Counted from the stretch's first letter, positions 1 to 8,050 are shown. The stretch is DNA of 64,000 nt from Streptomyces sp. H27-C3 (GCF_030063415.1 NZ_JASITA010000036.1:1-64000), one strand, 5' to 3'. Translations and numbers: made by a program. The notes: generated by a model not told the origin, from the letters alone.

Positions 1-300
1 GGGTACCACATCGCTGCGCGATGTGCAAGCGAACACCCGGGCTGCGCCCGGGTGTTGCGCTCCCGCTCCGCGGGAGCGCTGGCGGGTGGCTGCGCCACCC
101 GCTCACCCTGCCTGCTGCGCAGGCAGGGTGACGCTGCGTTTGCTGCGCTCCCGCAGCGGCGAGGCGTTGCCTCGCTCCCCAGGCTTTCGCTTCGCTCCAA
201 CCTGGGGCCGGCGGGTCCGCTGCGCTCCCCCGCCTCAACGGCCCTTCCGGCTGCGCCTCCAGAATCTTGGGCCCGCTGACGCGGGCCTGGCTGGCTACGA
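1..300. repeat. Streptomyces-type telomere (packed terminal palindromes)
   Basis: A series of short perfect hairpins, the first five nearly abutting. Stems are at 7-14/18-25, 32-42/46-56, 57-66/70-79, 82-90/94-102 and 103-115/119-131; four of the five have the loop TGC and one has TCC. Weaker pairings follow at 160-165/169-174, about 177-208 and 210-234. The order and the opening GGGTACCACATCG match the archetypal telomere of linear Streptomyces replicons as I remember it. There the 3' overhang folds and is patched by the terminal protein Tpg with Tap. The outermost palindrome (CCCGCGGAGC...) is cut off, so the true end is probably about ten bases further out. Open frames across this stretch are artefacts of the palindromes. 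Confidence 0.93.
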
Positions 301-438
301 GGGGTGGGGGTCGCTCGTTCGTGTGGGTTCCGGTATAGCGTGTGCATCAGCTAGATGCAGCATGTAACGTTGGCGGAAAGATGGGACACTCCTCAACCAT
401 TCGGGAACGCTCCATAATTCCGAGAGGAACGGCCGTCG

Positions 439-1143
439 ATGACCGGTCACCACGAATCTACCGGACCAGATCCCGTGCTGAGCAGCGATTCTCTGCGCAG
501 GGTGACGCAGTATCAGACGGCGGGCACCAACGCCCGGTTGAGGGGGTTCGCCCTCCTCCAGGCCCAGGGCGTGCCCGCGAGCGAGGCGGACGGCCTGGTG
601 GCCGCGCTGGAGGCCGGTGCGGTCGCCGGGGCTCGGAGCGAGGTGGTCGAACTGGACGGGATGGCGCCGGCCTCTCGGGGCCCGGTGTTCGAGGACGGCT
701 GGGATGACGGCGTGACGGCGGTGAGCGAGGCCCTGGTGGGCATCGCGGACCGGGACTGGGTGCGGCGCGGCGGCCGGTCAGCCGGGGCCGCTGAGCTGGC
801 CGTACATATCGCGGACGTGCGGCAGCGTGAACGGGCCGACCTGGTGCGGCTGGAGGCGTTCGTCCGCAAGACCGTGCTGCCGCGCACGCACCCGAACACT
901 ACGCAGCGGCGCCGGGTGCTGGAGGCACTGGGCGAGGCCGGCGGTCTGTGCACGGCGCGGACGGTGGAGATGTCCAGCGGTGACGTCATCCACTGCACCC
1001 GCGAGTCCGGGCACTACGACCCGGACGACCTGCCGGGGTTCAAGCATGGGAAGTCGGACGGGACGCCCGGCGGCTGGCACCTCACGGGCGGGTCGATCTG
1101 GAGTGACGCCGGTGCGGCCTGCTATCCGCACGCGGCCGTCTGA
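439..1143 (+). CDS. Telomere-adjacent hypothetical protein
   Basis: A 234-residue soluble protein with no signal peptide or membrane segment. The N-terminal half is Ala/Val-rich and probably helical. The C-terminal half holds several His and Cys residues, including CTRESGHYD and an SDGTPGGWH motif; this resembles small nucleic-acid or ligand-binding proteins but is not a motif I can name. It lies 35 bases upstream of the helicase on the same strand. A hypothetical gene followed by a TtrA-type helicase is the usual arrangement at Streptomyces chromosome ends, so it is probably co-transcribed with the helicase. Function unknown. The ATG at 439 gives the longest frame; no strong ribosome-binding site is visible, so the start is only moderately certain. 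Confidence 0.7.
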   Translation: MTGHHESTGPDPVLSSDSLRRVTQYQTAGTNARLRGFALLQAQGVPASEADGLVAALEAGAVAGARSEVVELDGMAPASRGPVFEDGWDDGVTAVSEALVGIADRDWVRRGGRSAGAAELAVHIADVRQRERADLVRLEAFVRKTVLPRTHPNTTQRRRVLEALGEAGGLCTARTVEMSSGDVIHCTRESGHYDPDDLPGFKHGKSDGTPGGWHLTGGSIWSDAGAACYPHAAV

Positions 1144-1178
1144 AAACCACAGGAATTAGGAATCGGGGAGGCAAGGAA

Positions 1179-3875
1179 ATGTCAGCGATTCAGCTCAAGG
1201 AACACCAGGTCGACCAGAAGTCAGCGTTTCGTAAGTGGGTGGGATTCCCTGCAAGGTCATCCGTGCCCCCACAGGGTGCCCGAGGCACGATCGTGTCCGC
1301 GACCGGCTCGGGCAAGACGATCACGGCCGCCGCGAGCGCGCTGGAGTCGTTCGCGGACGGCCGGATCCTCGTGACCGTGCCGACCCTGGACCTGCTCGCG
1401 CAGACCGCCCAGGCGTGGCGCCTGGTCGGCCACCGGGCCCCGATGGTCGCGGTGTGCTCGCTGGAGAAGGACGCGGTCCTGAACGAGCTCGGGGTGCGCA
1501 CCACCACCAACCCGATCCAGCTCGCCCTGTGGGCCGGGCACGGGCCGGTCGTCGTGTTCGCCACCTACGCCTCGCTGGTGGACCGCGAGGACATCGACGC
1601 ACCCGTGAGCCAGCGCAAGGTTCGCGGGCCGCTGGAGACCGCTCTGGCGGGCGGGGAGCGACTGTACGGCCAGCGCATGGCGGGCTTCGACCTCGCGATC
1701 GTGGATGAGGCACATGGAACCGCTGGTGATCTTGGTCGGCCGTGGGCGGCGATCCACGACAACGCCCGCATCCCGGCGGACTTCCGGCTCTACCTGACCG
1801 CGACCCCGCGCATCCTGGCAGCGGCCCGGCCGCAGAGGGGCGCGGACGGCCAGGAGGCGGAGATCGCGACCATGGCCGACGACCCGGAGGGCACGTACGG
1901 CGCGTGGCTCGCCGAACTCGGGCTCTCGGAGGCGATCGAGCGCGAGATCCTCGCCGGGTTCGAGATCGACGTGCTGGAGATCCGCGACCCCTCGCCCGTC
2001 CTTGGGGAATCTGAGGAGGCCCGGCGGGGCCGGCGCCTGGCCCTGTTGCAGACCGCGCTCTTGGAGCACGCGGCGGCGTACAACCTGCGTACGGTCATGA
2101 CGTTCCACCAGAAGGTGGAGGAGGCAGCCGCGTTCGCGGAGAAGCTGCCCCAGACCGCTGCCGCGCTGTACGTGAATGACGCCTCCGACGACGACCTGGC
2201 GGCCGCGGGCCGGCTGCCGAAGTCGTCGATCAACGCGGAGTTCTACGAACTCGAGGCCGGCCGCCACGTACCCCCGGACCGGGTCTGGTCGGCATGGCTG
2301 TGCGGCGACCACCTCGTAGCCGAGCGGCGCGAGGCCCTGCGCCAGTTCGCAGGCGGCATCGACGCCAACAACCGCCGGGTCCACCGGGCGTTCCTCGCGA
2401 GCGTTCGCGTCCTCGGGGAAGGCGTCGACATCACCGGCGCGCGGGGAGTCGAGGCGATCTGCTTCGCCGACACCCGCGGCTCCCAGGTCGAGATCGTGCA
2501 GAACATCGGCCGGGCGCTGCGCCTCAACCGCGACGGCAGCACCAAGGTGGCCAGGATCATCGTGCCGGTCTTCCTGAAGCCGGGCGAGGACCCGACCGAC
2601 ATGGTCGCCAGCGCCTCGTTCCGCCCTCTTGTAACGGTCCTCCAGGGCCTACGCTCGCACGATGAGCGCCTGGTAGAGCAGCTCGCTTCCCGCGCGCTCA
2701 CCAGCGGGAAGCGCAAGGTCCACGTCAAGCGGGACGACGACGGGCGGATCGTCGGGGCCGGCGGCGAAGGCGAGGGGGACAGCGGGGACCAGGAGGAGCA
2801 GGCCGACACGCAGGCCGCCGCCGAGGCCGCCCTGCTGCACTTCTCCAGCCCGCGCGACGCCGCCACGATCGCGGCGTTCCTCCGTACGCGGGTCTACCGG
2901 CCCGAGTCGCTGGTGTGGCTGGAGGGCTACCAGGCCCTGCTCCGGTGGCGGAAGGAGAACGAGATCACCGGCCTGCACGCCCTCCCGTACGACGTGGAGA
3001 CCGAAGTCGGTGTCACCAAGGACTTCCCGCTGGGCAGGTGGGTGCACCAGCAGAGGAAAGCGCTGCGGGCCGGAGAGCTGGAGGACCGGCGCAAGACCCT
3101 GCTCGACTTGCCAGAGGCCGGGATGGTCTGGGAACCCGGCGAGGAAGCCTGGGAGAACAAACTCGCCGCCCTCCGGTCCTACCACCGGGCCACCGGACAC
3201 CTCGCACCCCGCCAGGACGCCGTATGGGGCGAGGGCGAGGGCGAGGCCATGGTGTCCATCGGGCAGCACCTCGCCAACCTCCGCCGCAAAGGCCAGAAGA
3301 ACGGCCTGGGCAAAGACCCGGAACGGGCCGCCGTACGCGCGCAGCAGCTGACCGCGATCGACCCGGACTGGAACTGCCTCTGGCCGCTCGACTGGCAACG
3401 CCACCACCGCATCCTCGCCGACCTCCTCGACGCCGACGGCGTACTGCCCCACATCAAGCCCGGCGTGCTGATGGACCGCGACGACATCGGCAAATGGCTC
3501 CAGCAGCAGAAACAGCCCGGCACCTGGGCACAGCTCTCCACCGGGCAACAGGAGCGGCTGACCCGGCTGGGCATCAACGCCCCCGCGGCCCCCACTCCCG
3601 ACCCGGCGGCAGTCGGTGCAGCGAAAGGGTCCGGAAAGGCGCAACAGGCGTTCCAACGGGGTCTGGCAGCCCTCACCCAATGGGTGGAACGGGAAAGCGC
3701 CCACCGGCCTGTACCCCGCGGCCACAGCGAAGAGATCATGGTTGACAGCGAGAGCCAGGCCGAGCCGGTGACCGTGAAACTCGGCGTATGGATCTCCAAC
3801 ACCAAAACCCGGCGCGACAAACTCACCCCCGAGCAGCTCGACGCACTACGGAAACTCGGCATCGACTGGGCATAG
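1179..3875 (+). CDS. ttrA: TtrA-like terminal superfamily 2 helicase
   Basis: An 898-residue DNA helicase-like protein. Motif I is ATGSGKT (about residues 41-47), the DEAH box VDEAHG (about 175-180), motif III LTATP (about 206-210), and the helicase C core ends in QNIGRALRLNRDG. The last ~300 residues carry helicase-associated repeats (LGRWVHQQRKAL, GQHLANLRRKGQ, GKWLQQQKQ, LGVWISNTKTRRDKL), as in telomere-linked TtrA/SCO0002-type proteins, which have been tied to conjugal transfer of linear replicons. The start is fixed by GGGGAGGCAAGGA just upstream of ATG 1179. All core helicase motifs are present and I see no interruption. A decayed second copy of its C-terminal region lies at 10740-11258. 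Whether it acts in telomere transfer or maintenance here is inference from position and family. Confidence 0.88.
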   Translation: MSAIQLKEHQVDQKSAFRKWVGFPARSSVPPQGARGTIVSATGSGKTITAAASALESFADGRILVTVPTLDLLAQTAQAWRLVGHRAPMVAVCSLEKDAVLNELGVRTTTNPIQLALWAGHGPVVVFATYASLVDREDIDAPVSQRKVRGPLETALAGGERLYGQRMAGFDLAIVDEAHGTAGDLGRPWAAIHDNARIPADFRLYLTATPRILAAARPQRGADGQEAEIATMADDPEGTYGAWLAELGLSEAIEREILAGFEIDVLEIRDPSPVLGESEEARRGRRLALLQTALLEHAAAYNLRTVMTFHQKVEEAAAFAEKLPQTAAALYVNDASDDDLAAAGRLPKSSINAEFYELEAGRHVPPDRVWSAWLCGDHLVAERREALRQFAGGIDANNRRVHRAFLASVRVLGEGVDITGARGVEAICFADTRGSQVEIVQNIGRALRLNRDGSTKVARIIVPVFLKPGEDPTDMVASASFRPLVTVLQGLRSHDERLVEQLASRALTSGKRKVHVKRDDDGRIVGAGGEGEGDSGDQEEQADTQAAAEAALLHFSSPRDAATIAAFLRTRVYRPESLVWLEGYQALLRWRKENEITGLHALPYDVETEVGVTKDFPLGRWVHQQRKALRAGELEDRRKTLLDLPEAGMVWEPGEEAWENKLAALRSYHRATGHLAPRQDAVWGEGEGEAMVSIGQHLANLRRKGQKNGLGKDPERAAVRAQQLTAIDPDWNCLWPLDWQRHHRILADLLDADGVLPHIKPGVLMDRDDIGKWLQQQKQPGTWAQLSTGQQERLTRLGINAPAAPTPDPAAVGAAKGSGKAQQAFQRGLAALTQWVERESAHRPVPRGHSEEIMVDSESQAEPVTVKLGVWISNTKTRRDKLTPEQLDALRKLGIDWA

Positions 3876-3928
3876 AGGTCACGTCCAGGCGGTAGTTGAA
3901 CCAGCCGGTCAAGCGAAGTACAGGAAGG

Positions 3929-3959
3929 CCCCGGGGACGTCATGGCTGATCCTCCGGGG
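3929..3959 (+). terminator. Hairpin after the ttrA-like gene
   Basis: CCCCGG (3929-3934) pairs with CCGGGG (3954-3959), 54 bases after the helicase stop. The corresponding position after the decayed helicase copy holds an equivalent hairpin at 11310-11339, so it was copied along with the gene end. There is no T-tract, which is usual in high-GC actinobacteria. A terminator is the simplest reading. Confidence 0.55.
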
Positions 3960-3965
3960 TCTCGC

Positions 3966-4012
3966 GCCGCTGACCGTCGGTGGGGCCGGCCGCCCCATCG
4001 GCGGTCAGCGGC
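3966..4012. repeat. 21-bp inverted repeat, likely second terminator hairpin
   Basis: The arms 3966-3986 and 3992-4012 are complementary over 21 positions with a 5-base spacer. The two exceptions, T for C and G for A, would be G-U wobbles in RNA, so a transcript would fold into an uninterrupted stem. It sits between the helicase terminator and the 11-bp tandem array. It may be a strong bidirectional terminator or a replication-related structure; the decayed helicase copy does not carry it. Confidence 0.6.
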
Positions 4013-4039
4013 AGGGATCCGCAGGTGCGCGGGGGCCCC

Positions 4040-4176
4040 GCACCGTGCCCGGTCCGGGCACGGTGCGGGCACGGTGCGGGCACGGTGCGGGCACGGTGCG
4101 GGCACGGTGCGGGCACGGTGCGGGCACGGTGCGGGCACGGTGCGGGCACGGTGCGGGCACGGTGCGGGCACGGTGC
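4040..4176. repeat. Tandem array of 11 copies of an 11-bp unit, with one inverted copy
   Basis: The unit GGGCACGGTGC is repeated eleven times without a mismatch from 4056 to 4176. The reverse complement GCACCGTGCCC sits at 4040-4050, separated by GGTCC, so the array can fold back on itself. Eleven bases is close to one helical turn, so every unit would face the same side of the DNA. This is the geometry expected of iterons or cooperative protein sites, though simple slippage expansion is also possible. No spacers exist, so it is not a CRISPR. Long open frames through it arise because 11 is not a multiple of 3 and the unit has no stop in any frame. Confidence 0.9.
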
Positions 4177-4310
4177 GGGGCGTGTTGTACAGCTCGCTCA
4201 GGGTTCGCGGCCCGGGCGGAAGGTGGCGCGGGTCAGCAGATGCGGATGTTGTTGGAACCCGCGACGCCGTCGGCACCCGGGGTTGACGCCTGCTACGCCC
4301 CGTGCACTGT

Positions 4311-4934
4311 TCAGCAGGGGAGAGTGGCGTGTCCGGCAGCGCCGGTGGAACCGGTGATGCCGTCCGCGGTCAGCGTGGCGGCGGTGCCATCGCCGCCACG
4401 CTGACCGGGACACACCGGGCTTGCCGCGCCGCCAGCGCCACCGGTGCCGCCCTTGTGGGTGCCGCCGGCCGTGGAGGCACCGCCCTGGCCACCCTGGCCG
4501 CCGGTGATGCCGGTACCGGCATCACCTACGCCGCCCACACCGCCCTTGCCGCCGGTGCCGCCCTGGTTGGCAGCACCCCCCGCGCCGCCCGCGCCGCCGT
4601 CGCCGTTGGCCCCGCCCGCGCCGCCCGCACCACCGGCTCCGCCGGTGCTTCCGATGCCGTCGCCGTTGCCACCGCCGCCACCGATACCACCGTTGCCGTT
4701 CGCACCGGCCGCTCCACCGGTGCCGCCCAGGCCGCCGAGGCCGCCGTTGCTCCCCACGCCGTTGGCGCCGTTACCACCGGGGACGCCAAGGGCGCCCAAG
4801 CTGATGGAGGTCCGGGAACTGCCCGGCTCGGGGTGGGCCGCCGCGGAAGCCAGGGTGGGGGCGGCGAGGCCGGCCACGGCGATCGCGCTGATCAGAAAGG
4901 TCCGGGCAAGAGCGTTGGTGCGCAGGATGCGCAT
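4311..4934 (-). CDS. Secreted Gly-rich PGRS-like protein
   Basis: 207 residues. The N-terminus MRILRTNALARTFL followed by a hydrophobic run and LASAAA is a Sec signal peptide cleaved after about residue 32. The rest is a GGxGGxGG low-complexity domain (GGAGGAGG, GGLGGLGG, GGKGGVGG), much like the PGRS part of mycobacterial PE_PGRS proteins but without a PE domain. Only two cysteines are visible, both in the last ~50 residues. Start chosen at ATG 4934 because the signal peptide begins there and AAAGGCG precedes it; a longer frame upstream is not credible. Such domains can pack as polyglycine II helices; a surface or matrix role is inference. A perfect 14-bp hairpin (4368-4381/4393-4406) lies inside its 3' end. 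Confidence 0.72.
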   Translation of the reverse strand: MRILRTNALARTFLISAIAVAGLAAPTLASAAAHPEPGSSRTSISLGALGVPGGNGANGVGSNGGLGGLGGTGGAAGANGNGGIGGGGGNGDGIGSTGGAGGAGGAGGANGDGGAGGAGGAANQGGTGGKGGVGGVGDAGTGITGGQGGQGGASTAGGTHKGGTGGAGGAASPVCPGQRGGDGTAATLTADGITGSTGAAGHATLPC

Positions 4935-5111
4935 GAGGTACGCCTTTCGGTTTGTGCGCTCGGAGATACTCCCCGACCGGCACACCCATCAACGTAGGCG
5001 GCGATGGCCCCACCCGCGCAGCACCAGATGATTAAATGTCTAGAAATAGAGAGATTCAATGAATTCTGGCTGTAATTGCCCGCTCCGAGAAGGTCGCCGC
5101 CTGGCCGACTA
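4935..5111. other. AT-richer leader region
   Basis: No gene seen. The stretch around 5030-5085 (gattaaatgtctagaaata and following) is clearly richer in A+T than its surroundings. It may hold the promoter of the Gly-rich protein on the minus strand. Confidence 0.4.
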
Positions 5112-5273
5112 ACGACCTCGGGGGCAATAGAGCGTGGATCGGCGAGCGGCGTCATGCGGCTTCGCATCCAAGGCGGAGGAGGGAGGCGACGCAGAGCGTC
5201 GTCGGCCGACGACAACGCCGGAGGCGGAGTCGCATGACGCCGGGAGCCCGCGCACTATTGCCCCCGAGGTCGT
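5112..5273. mobile_element. MITE-like element with nested inverted repeats
   Basis: A 162-bp block bounded by a perfect 19-bp inverted repeat (5112-5130 and 5255-5273). Inside lies a second perfect 11-bp pair (5148-5158 and 5231-5241) and a perfect 16-bp palindrome (5198-5213). There is no coding capacity and no obvious target duplication. The internal segment (GGCGTCA, TGCGG, GCATCC, AAGGCGGAGG in that order) resembles the interior of the MITE at 34098-34259, although the outer termini differ. A small non-autonomous transposable element is the best explanation; a structured RNA or a terminator cluster is the alternative. Confidence 0.65.
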
Positions 5274-5666
5274 AAGCACGCTCCGCTACGGCCAAGCGGT
5301 AGCCAGCTCGAATCTGCCCCCTGCTCTGCAAGGGGGGCTGCCGGGGGATCTCGACCGATGCCTCGTCGTGCGGCCTCATCTGCGACCTAGGAAAAGCGGA
5401 AACTTGCCCAGAGCCGTGCCGGTTCGCCGAACGTGCGCAGGATGTTCGTCTTTTGAGTCCTCGTCATATGGCCGAATCTCATTCGGCCTGCGTGAGAGTG
5501 CGGAAGGGGTGCGCGTGTGGTCGGCTCTGGTGGGGCCGACCGTGGCCTGCCGTATGACAAGTAGCCATCGCCTGCCGCGTGGTGGTGGGCCCGCTCAACG
5601 AGGCATCGATCCGGCTCTGATTCTGCCCGGTGTTGGCGCGTCCCTTATGTGTGAGGAGTTCCCTGC
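5274..5666. other. Intergenic region upstream of the Ala-rich secreted protein
   Basis: About 390 bases with no recognisable gene. It should contain the promoter for the gene at 5667. No convincing -35/-10 pair or operator was identified. Confidence 0.4.
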
Positions 5667-6032
5667 ATGAAGCTTCGTCGTTCAGTCGCTACGTCCATGA
5701 TCGCTTCGGTCCTGGTAGTCAGCGGCGGGTTGTTGACCGCGCCGCCGGCCGCCGCCGACCCCGTTCCCCCCGATGCCGCAGCCTGCGTGGGCCTGCTCCA
5801 GGACGCGGCCACCAAGGCCGCAGCCCTCGCGGCCGCCAACGTCGCTGCGGCGGCCAGCATGGCCGCCGCCCTGGTCATCGCTGCCAACCCCGCCGCCGCC
5901 CAAGCCACGGCAGCGGAAGCCCTCAAGGCACAGAAGACGGCAAACGCTGCGGCTGCCGACGCCCTCAAAACCGCAGCCGCCGCAGCCGGCTGCGTAGTGC
6001 CCGCTCCTGTCCCGCCGCTCCCCACACCCTGA
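5667..6032 (+). CDS. Small secreted Ala-rich protein
   Basis: 121 residues. MKLRRSVATSMIASVLVVSGG, then a hydrophobic core and APPAAADP, is a clear Sec signal peptide (cleavage near residue 30). The mature part is an Ala-rich amphipathic helix of about 75 residues (AALAAANVAAAASMAAAL, AAEALKAQKTANAAAADALK) flanked by one Cys on each side (ACVGLL and AGCVVP), then a Pro-rich tail. The two cysteines could close the helical hairpin. GAGGAG nine bases before ATG 5667 fixes the start. I know no family for it. It lies between two Gly-rich secreted genes, so the three may form a cell-surface set; that is inference. Confidence 0.75.
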   Translation: MKLRRSVATSMIASVLVVSGGLLTAPPAAADPVPPDAAACVGLLQDAATKAAALAAANVAAAASMAAALVIAANPAAAQATAAEALKAQKTANAAAADALKTAAAAAGCVVPAPVPPLPTP

Positions 6033-6085
6033 CGCCCCCCCAGGAGCACGACGCCGCGCAGCACGCGACGCTCCGTATGAGAATT

Positions 6086-6121
6086 GGCCCCGCCGCGTGC
6101 GCTCGGACGCGCTGCGGGGCC
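6086..6121 (+). terminator. Hairpin after the Ala-rich gene
   Basis: GGCCCCGC (6086-6093) pairs with GCGGGGCC (6114-6121), with further pairing possible within the loop. It lies 54 bases after the stop of the gene at 5667-6032, as expected for its terminator. Confidence 0.55.
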
Positions 6122-6196
6122 GCTCCCGGCACTCATACGTTCCCGCAGCTGGCAACCGATTACTTTGCCGCGGATGCCAGCCCGGGTACACCCCCG

Positions 6197-6228
6197 CCAC
6201 TGAGAGCCGGTGAACCGGCTCTCAGTGG
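6197..6228. terminator. Bidirectional terminator between convergent genes
   Basis: A perfect 14-bp stem (6197-6210 and 6215-6228) with loop TGAA, placed between the convergent genes 5667-6032 and 6315-7241. It ends in a G-run on the plus strand and so a C-run on the minus strand, with no U-tract. Confidence 0.7.
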
Positions 6229-6314
6229 GGGGGGTCAGGGTGCGGCCAGCACGTCCCGAGAGGTCACCAGGTGACCTTGCGGCGCGATGGGGTGGGGCGC
6301 CTGGTGGGGCAAGG

Positions 6315-7241
6315 TCACGGTGTTCCGTTGGCTCCGTTCGCGCAGGGGCTGCCGGCACCGAAGGTTCCGCCGGTGCCGCCGGTCCCTCCTTGGAAGAGCA
6401 CGCCCCCGGTAGCGTTGCCGCCGGCGCCGCCGATACCGCAGGTGCCATCAGCGCTCGCACCCGACTTCACACCACCGTTGCCGCCGATGCCCCCGTTACC
6501 GCCCGAGTTGGCCATACCTCCGGAGCTCACACCACCGGCCCCCCCGATGCCCGCGGCACCACCCGGGTAAGCGCCACCGGAGCTGCCGTTGCCGCCGTTT
6601 CCGGCGTTACCGCCCTTGCCGCCGTTTCCGGAGGCGTTGATGCCGCCGGCGCCGCCGTTGCCGCCGGTGCCGCCGCCGTGGCCGATGCCGCCTTTGCCGG
6701 CGTTGCCGCCCGCACCGCCGGTGGATCCACCGACGCCACCCAGGCCCCCCTTGCCGCCGGCTCCGGCGCTGGCACCGGAGTTGCCTCCGGGACCACCGGT
6801 GCCGCCCGCAGCGACCTGGGTGCCCGCACCACCAGCACCGCCCGCACCGCCCGCACCGTTGAGGCCGCCGGTAGCACCGGTGCCACCGCTACCGCCCGCC
6901 GCACCGTTGGGGCCACCGTTACCACCGACAGCACCCGCTCCACCGGAGCCGCCGCCCAGCCCGAGCCCGCCGTTGCCGCCCGCACCCCCGACCCCGCCCA
7001 GCACACCGTTACCGCCCGGACCGCCCGCACCGCCGGCGCAGTTCCCGGTCCCGGTCGCGGCGCCACCCGCGGTCCCGGGAAACCCGGCAGGGTGGGCAGC
7101 GGTGCCGTTGGCACCCGCGACGCCCGCGGTGCCAGCGGTGCAGGCCAGGGCCGAGGCGCCGGCAGGAGCGCCGAGGAAGAGTGCAGCCCCGGCGAAGAGG
7201 GTGGGAAGGGCGAGGAGAGCGGTGGTCTGTTTCCTGTTCAC
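6315..7241 (-). CDS. Secreted Gly-rich PGRS-like protein, larger
   Basis: 308 residues beginning VNRKQTTALLALPTLFAG, with a signal peptide ending at about GASA. The mature protein is almost wholly GGxGGx repeats (GGAGGNGG, GGTGGPGG, GGKGGNAG). Four cysteines sit near the two ends: ALAC and TGNC at the start, DGTC and GSPC at the end, possibly clamping the repeat domain. Start chosen at GTG 7241, preceded by AGAGGA, because a signal peptide starts there; the longer frame to 7364 adds a non-plausible leader. Similar in style to 4311-4934 but with its own signal peptide and Cys pattern. Both point inward toward 5667-6032. Function unknown; a structural or adhesive surface role is inference. Confidence 0.72.
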   Translation of the reverse strand: MNRKQTTALLALPTLFAGAALFLGAPAGASALACTAGTAGVAGANGTAAHPAGFPGTAGGAATGTGNCAGGAGGPGGNGVLGGVGGAGGNGGLGLGGGSGGAGAVGGNGGPNGAAGGSGGTGATGGLNGAGGAGGAGGAGTQVAAGGTGGPGGNSGASAGAGGKGGLGGVGGSTGGAGGNAGKGGIGHGGGTGGNGGAGGINASGNGGKGGNAGNGGNGSSGGAYPGGAAGIGGAGGVSSGGMANSGGNGGIGGNGGVKSGASADGTCGIGGAGGNATGGVLFQGGTGGTGGTFGAGSPCANGANGTP

Positions 7242-8050
7242 AGGGTTCCTCTGGCTCAGGTGAAGCGAGGGTCGATCCGAAGCGCGAAACCAGGTGGCAC
7301 GGCACCGAGAAAAGAATAATTCTCTCGAACAGCTCTCCGTGCCGCATGCACGGCAGTTCGCCAAGGCAGTCCGTGAAATTCCGCGCAGTTACATGGGACA
7401 CGCATGTCCCGATATTTGTAATGGTACGAGGAGTGCGATCCTCATCAATATTTGCCCAACAGGGCCCTACATCACCTGCGGTAGAAGAACTCCCTTGAAT
7501 TTAGGCGTTTAGCCACTATTCACTGATGCGGCTACCAAATATCGACGCGAATTAGCCAGTCCTCGAATTTCTGGAGCGCGTAGGCGCTGAGCTGCAGGTT
7601 CTGGCAGGCTGCGGCAGCCGAAGGGCACTTCTGGCCACCCGGCGCCCGGGGCCCGATGAGCGCGCCGGCGCAGCGCCAGGGCAGATGGGCTGCACAGCGG
7701 CGGCACACCGCGCCGATTGCTCGCCTTCTCCTTGCTTGAGCCGAGATGGCCGAATGCCGAGATTTTCGACATTTTCGGCCACCCGTGGTCAGCGGAAAAT
7801 TAACGGCCTCAGTATCTCGTACGAAATCGCGATGGAAATACCGAGTCGGATCATCGGCACCCCACAAGCACCAGCCCACGAACCGTGTTCTGTCGGGCCC
7901 CTCCCCCTGTCGACACTGCTGGCGCCGTCACGGCTACTAGCGATGAAGAGGGGGGCACAGCGTGAACACCGAGCAGCCGGGCGCGAACGCGAACGGCCAG
8001 GAGCTGGCCCGCATCAGAACCCATCTCTGAGCCTCGAAGTTGATCGCCGT
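7242..8050. other. 809-bp region without a recognised gene
   Basis: The part near 7310-7520 is AT-rich for this replicon (runs such as aaaagaataattctctcga and aatatttg) and probably includes the promoter of the Gly-rich gene at 7241. From 7540 to 7960 there are only short open frames in which I recognise no protein family. A decayed gene is possible. Confidence 0.4.

Noticed and set aside
23..367. Open frames of up to 114 codons across the first 370 bases
   Set aside because: They run through the telomeric palindromes in several frames at once; no ribosome-binding site and no protein-like composition.
4040..4176. Possible CRISPR array
   Set aside because: Units are 11 bp and directly abutting with no spacers; no cas genes in the window.
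3940..4404. Several long overlapping frames in both directions through the 11-bp array
   Set aside because: The repeat unit has no stop codon in any frame and 11 is not a multiple of 3, so open frames in all six readings are automatic.
6210..7319. Long plus-strand frames opposite the large Gly-rich gene
   Set aside because: They are Ala/Thr/Pro-rich mirror readings of the GGxGGx repeats; the minus-strand frame has a signal peptide and ribosome-binding site.
7509..7879. Minus-strand frames reading Cys/Ala-rich peptides
   Set aside because: No start with ribosome-binding site, no recognisable family, overlapping alternatives in the same strand.
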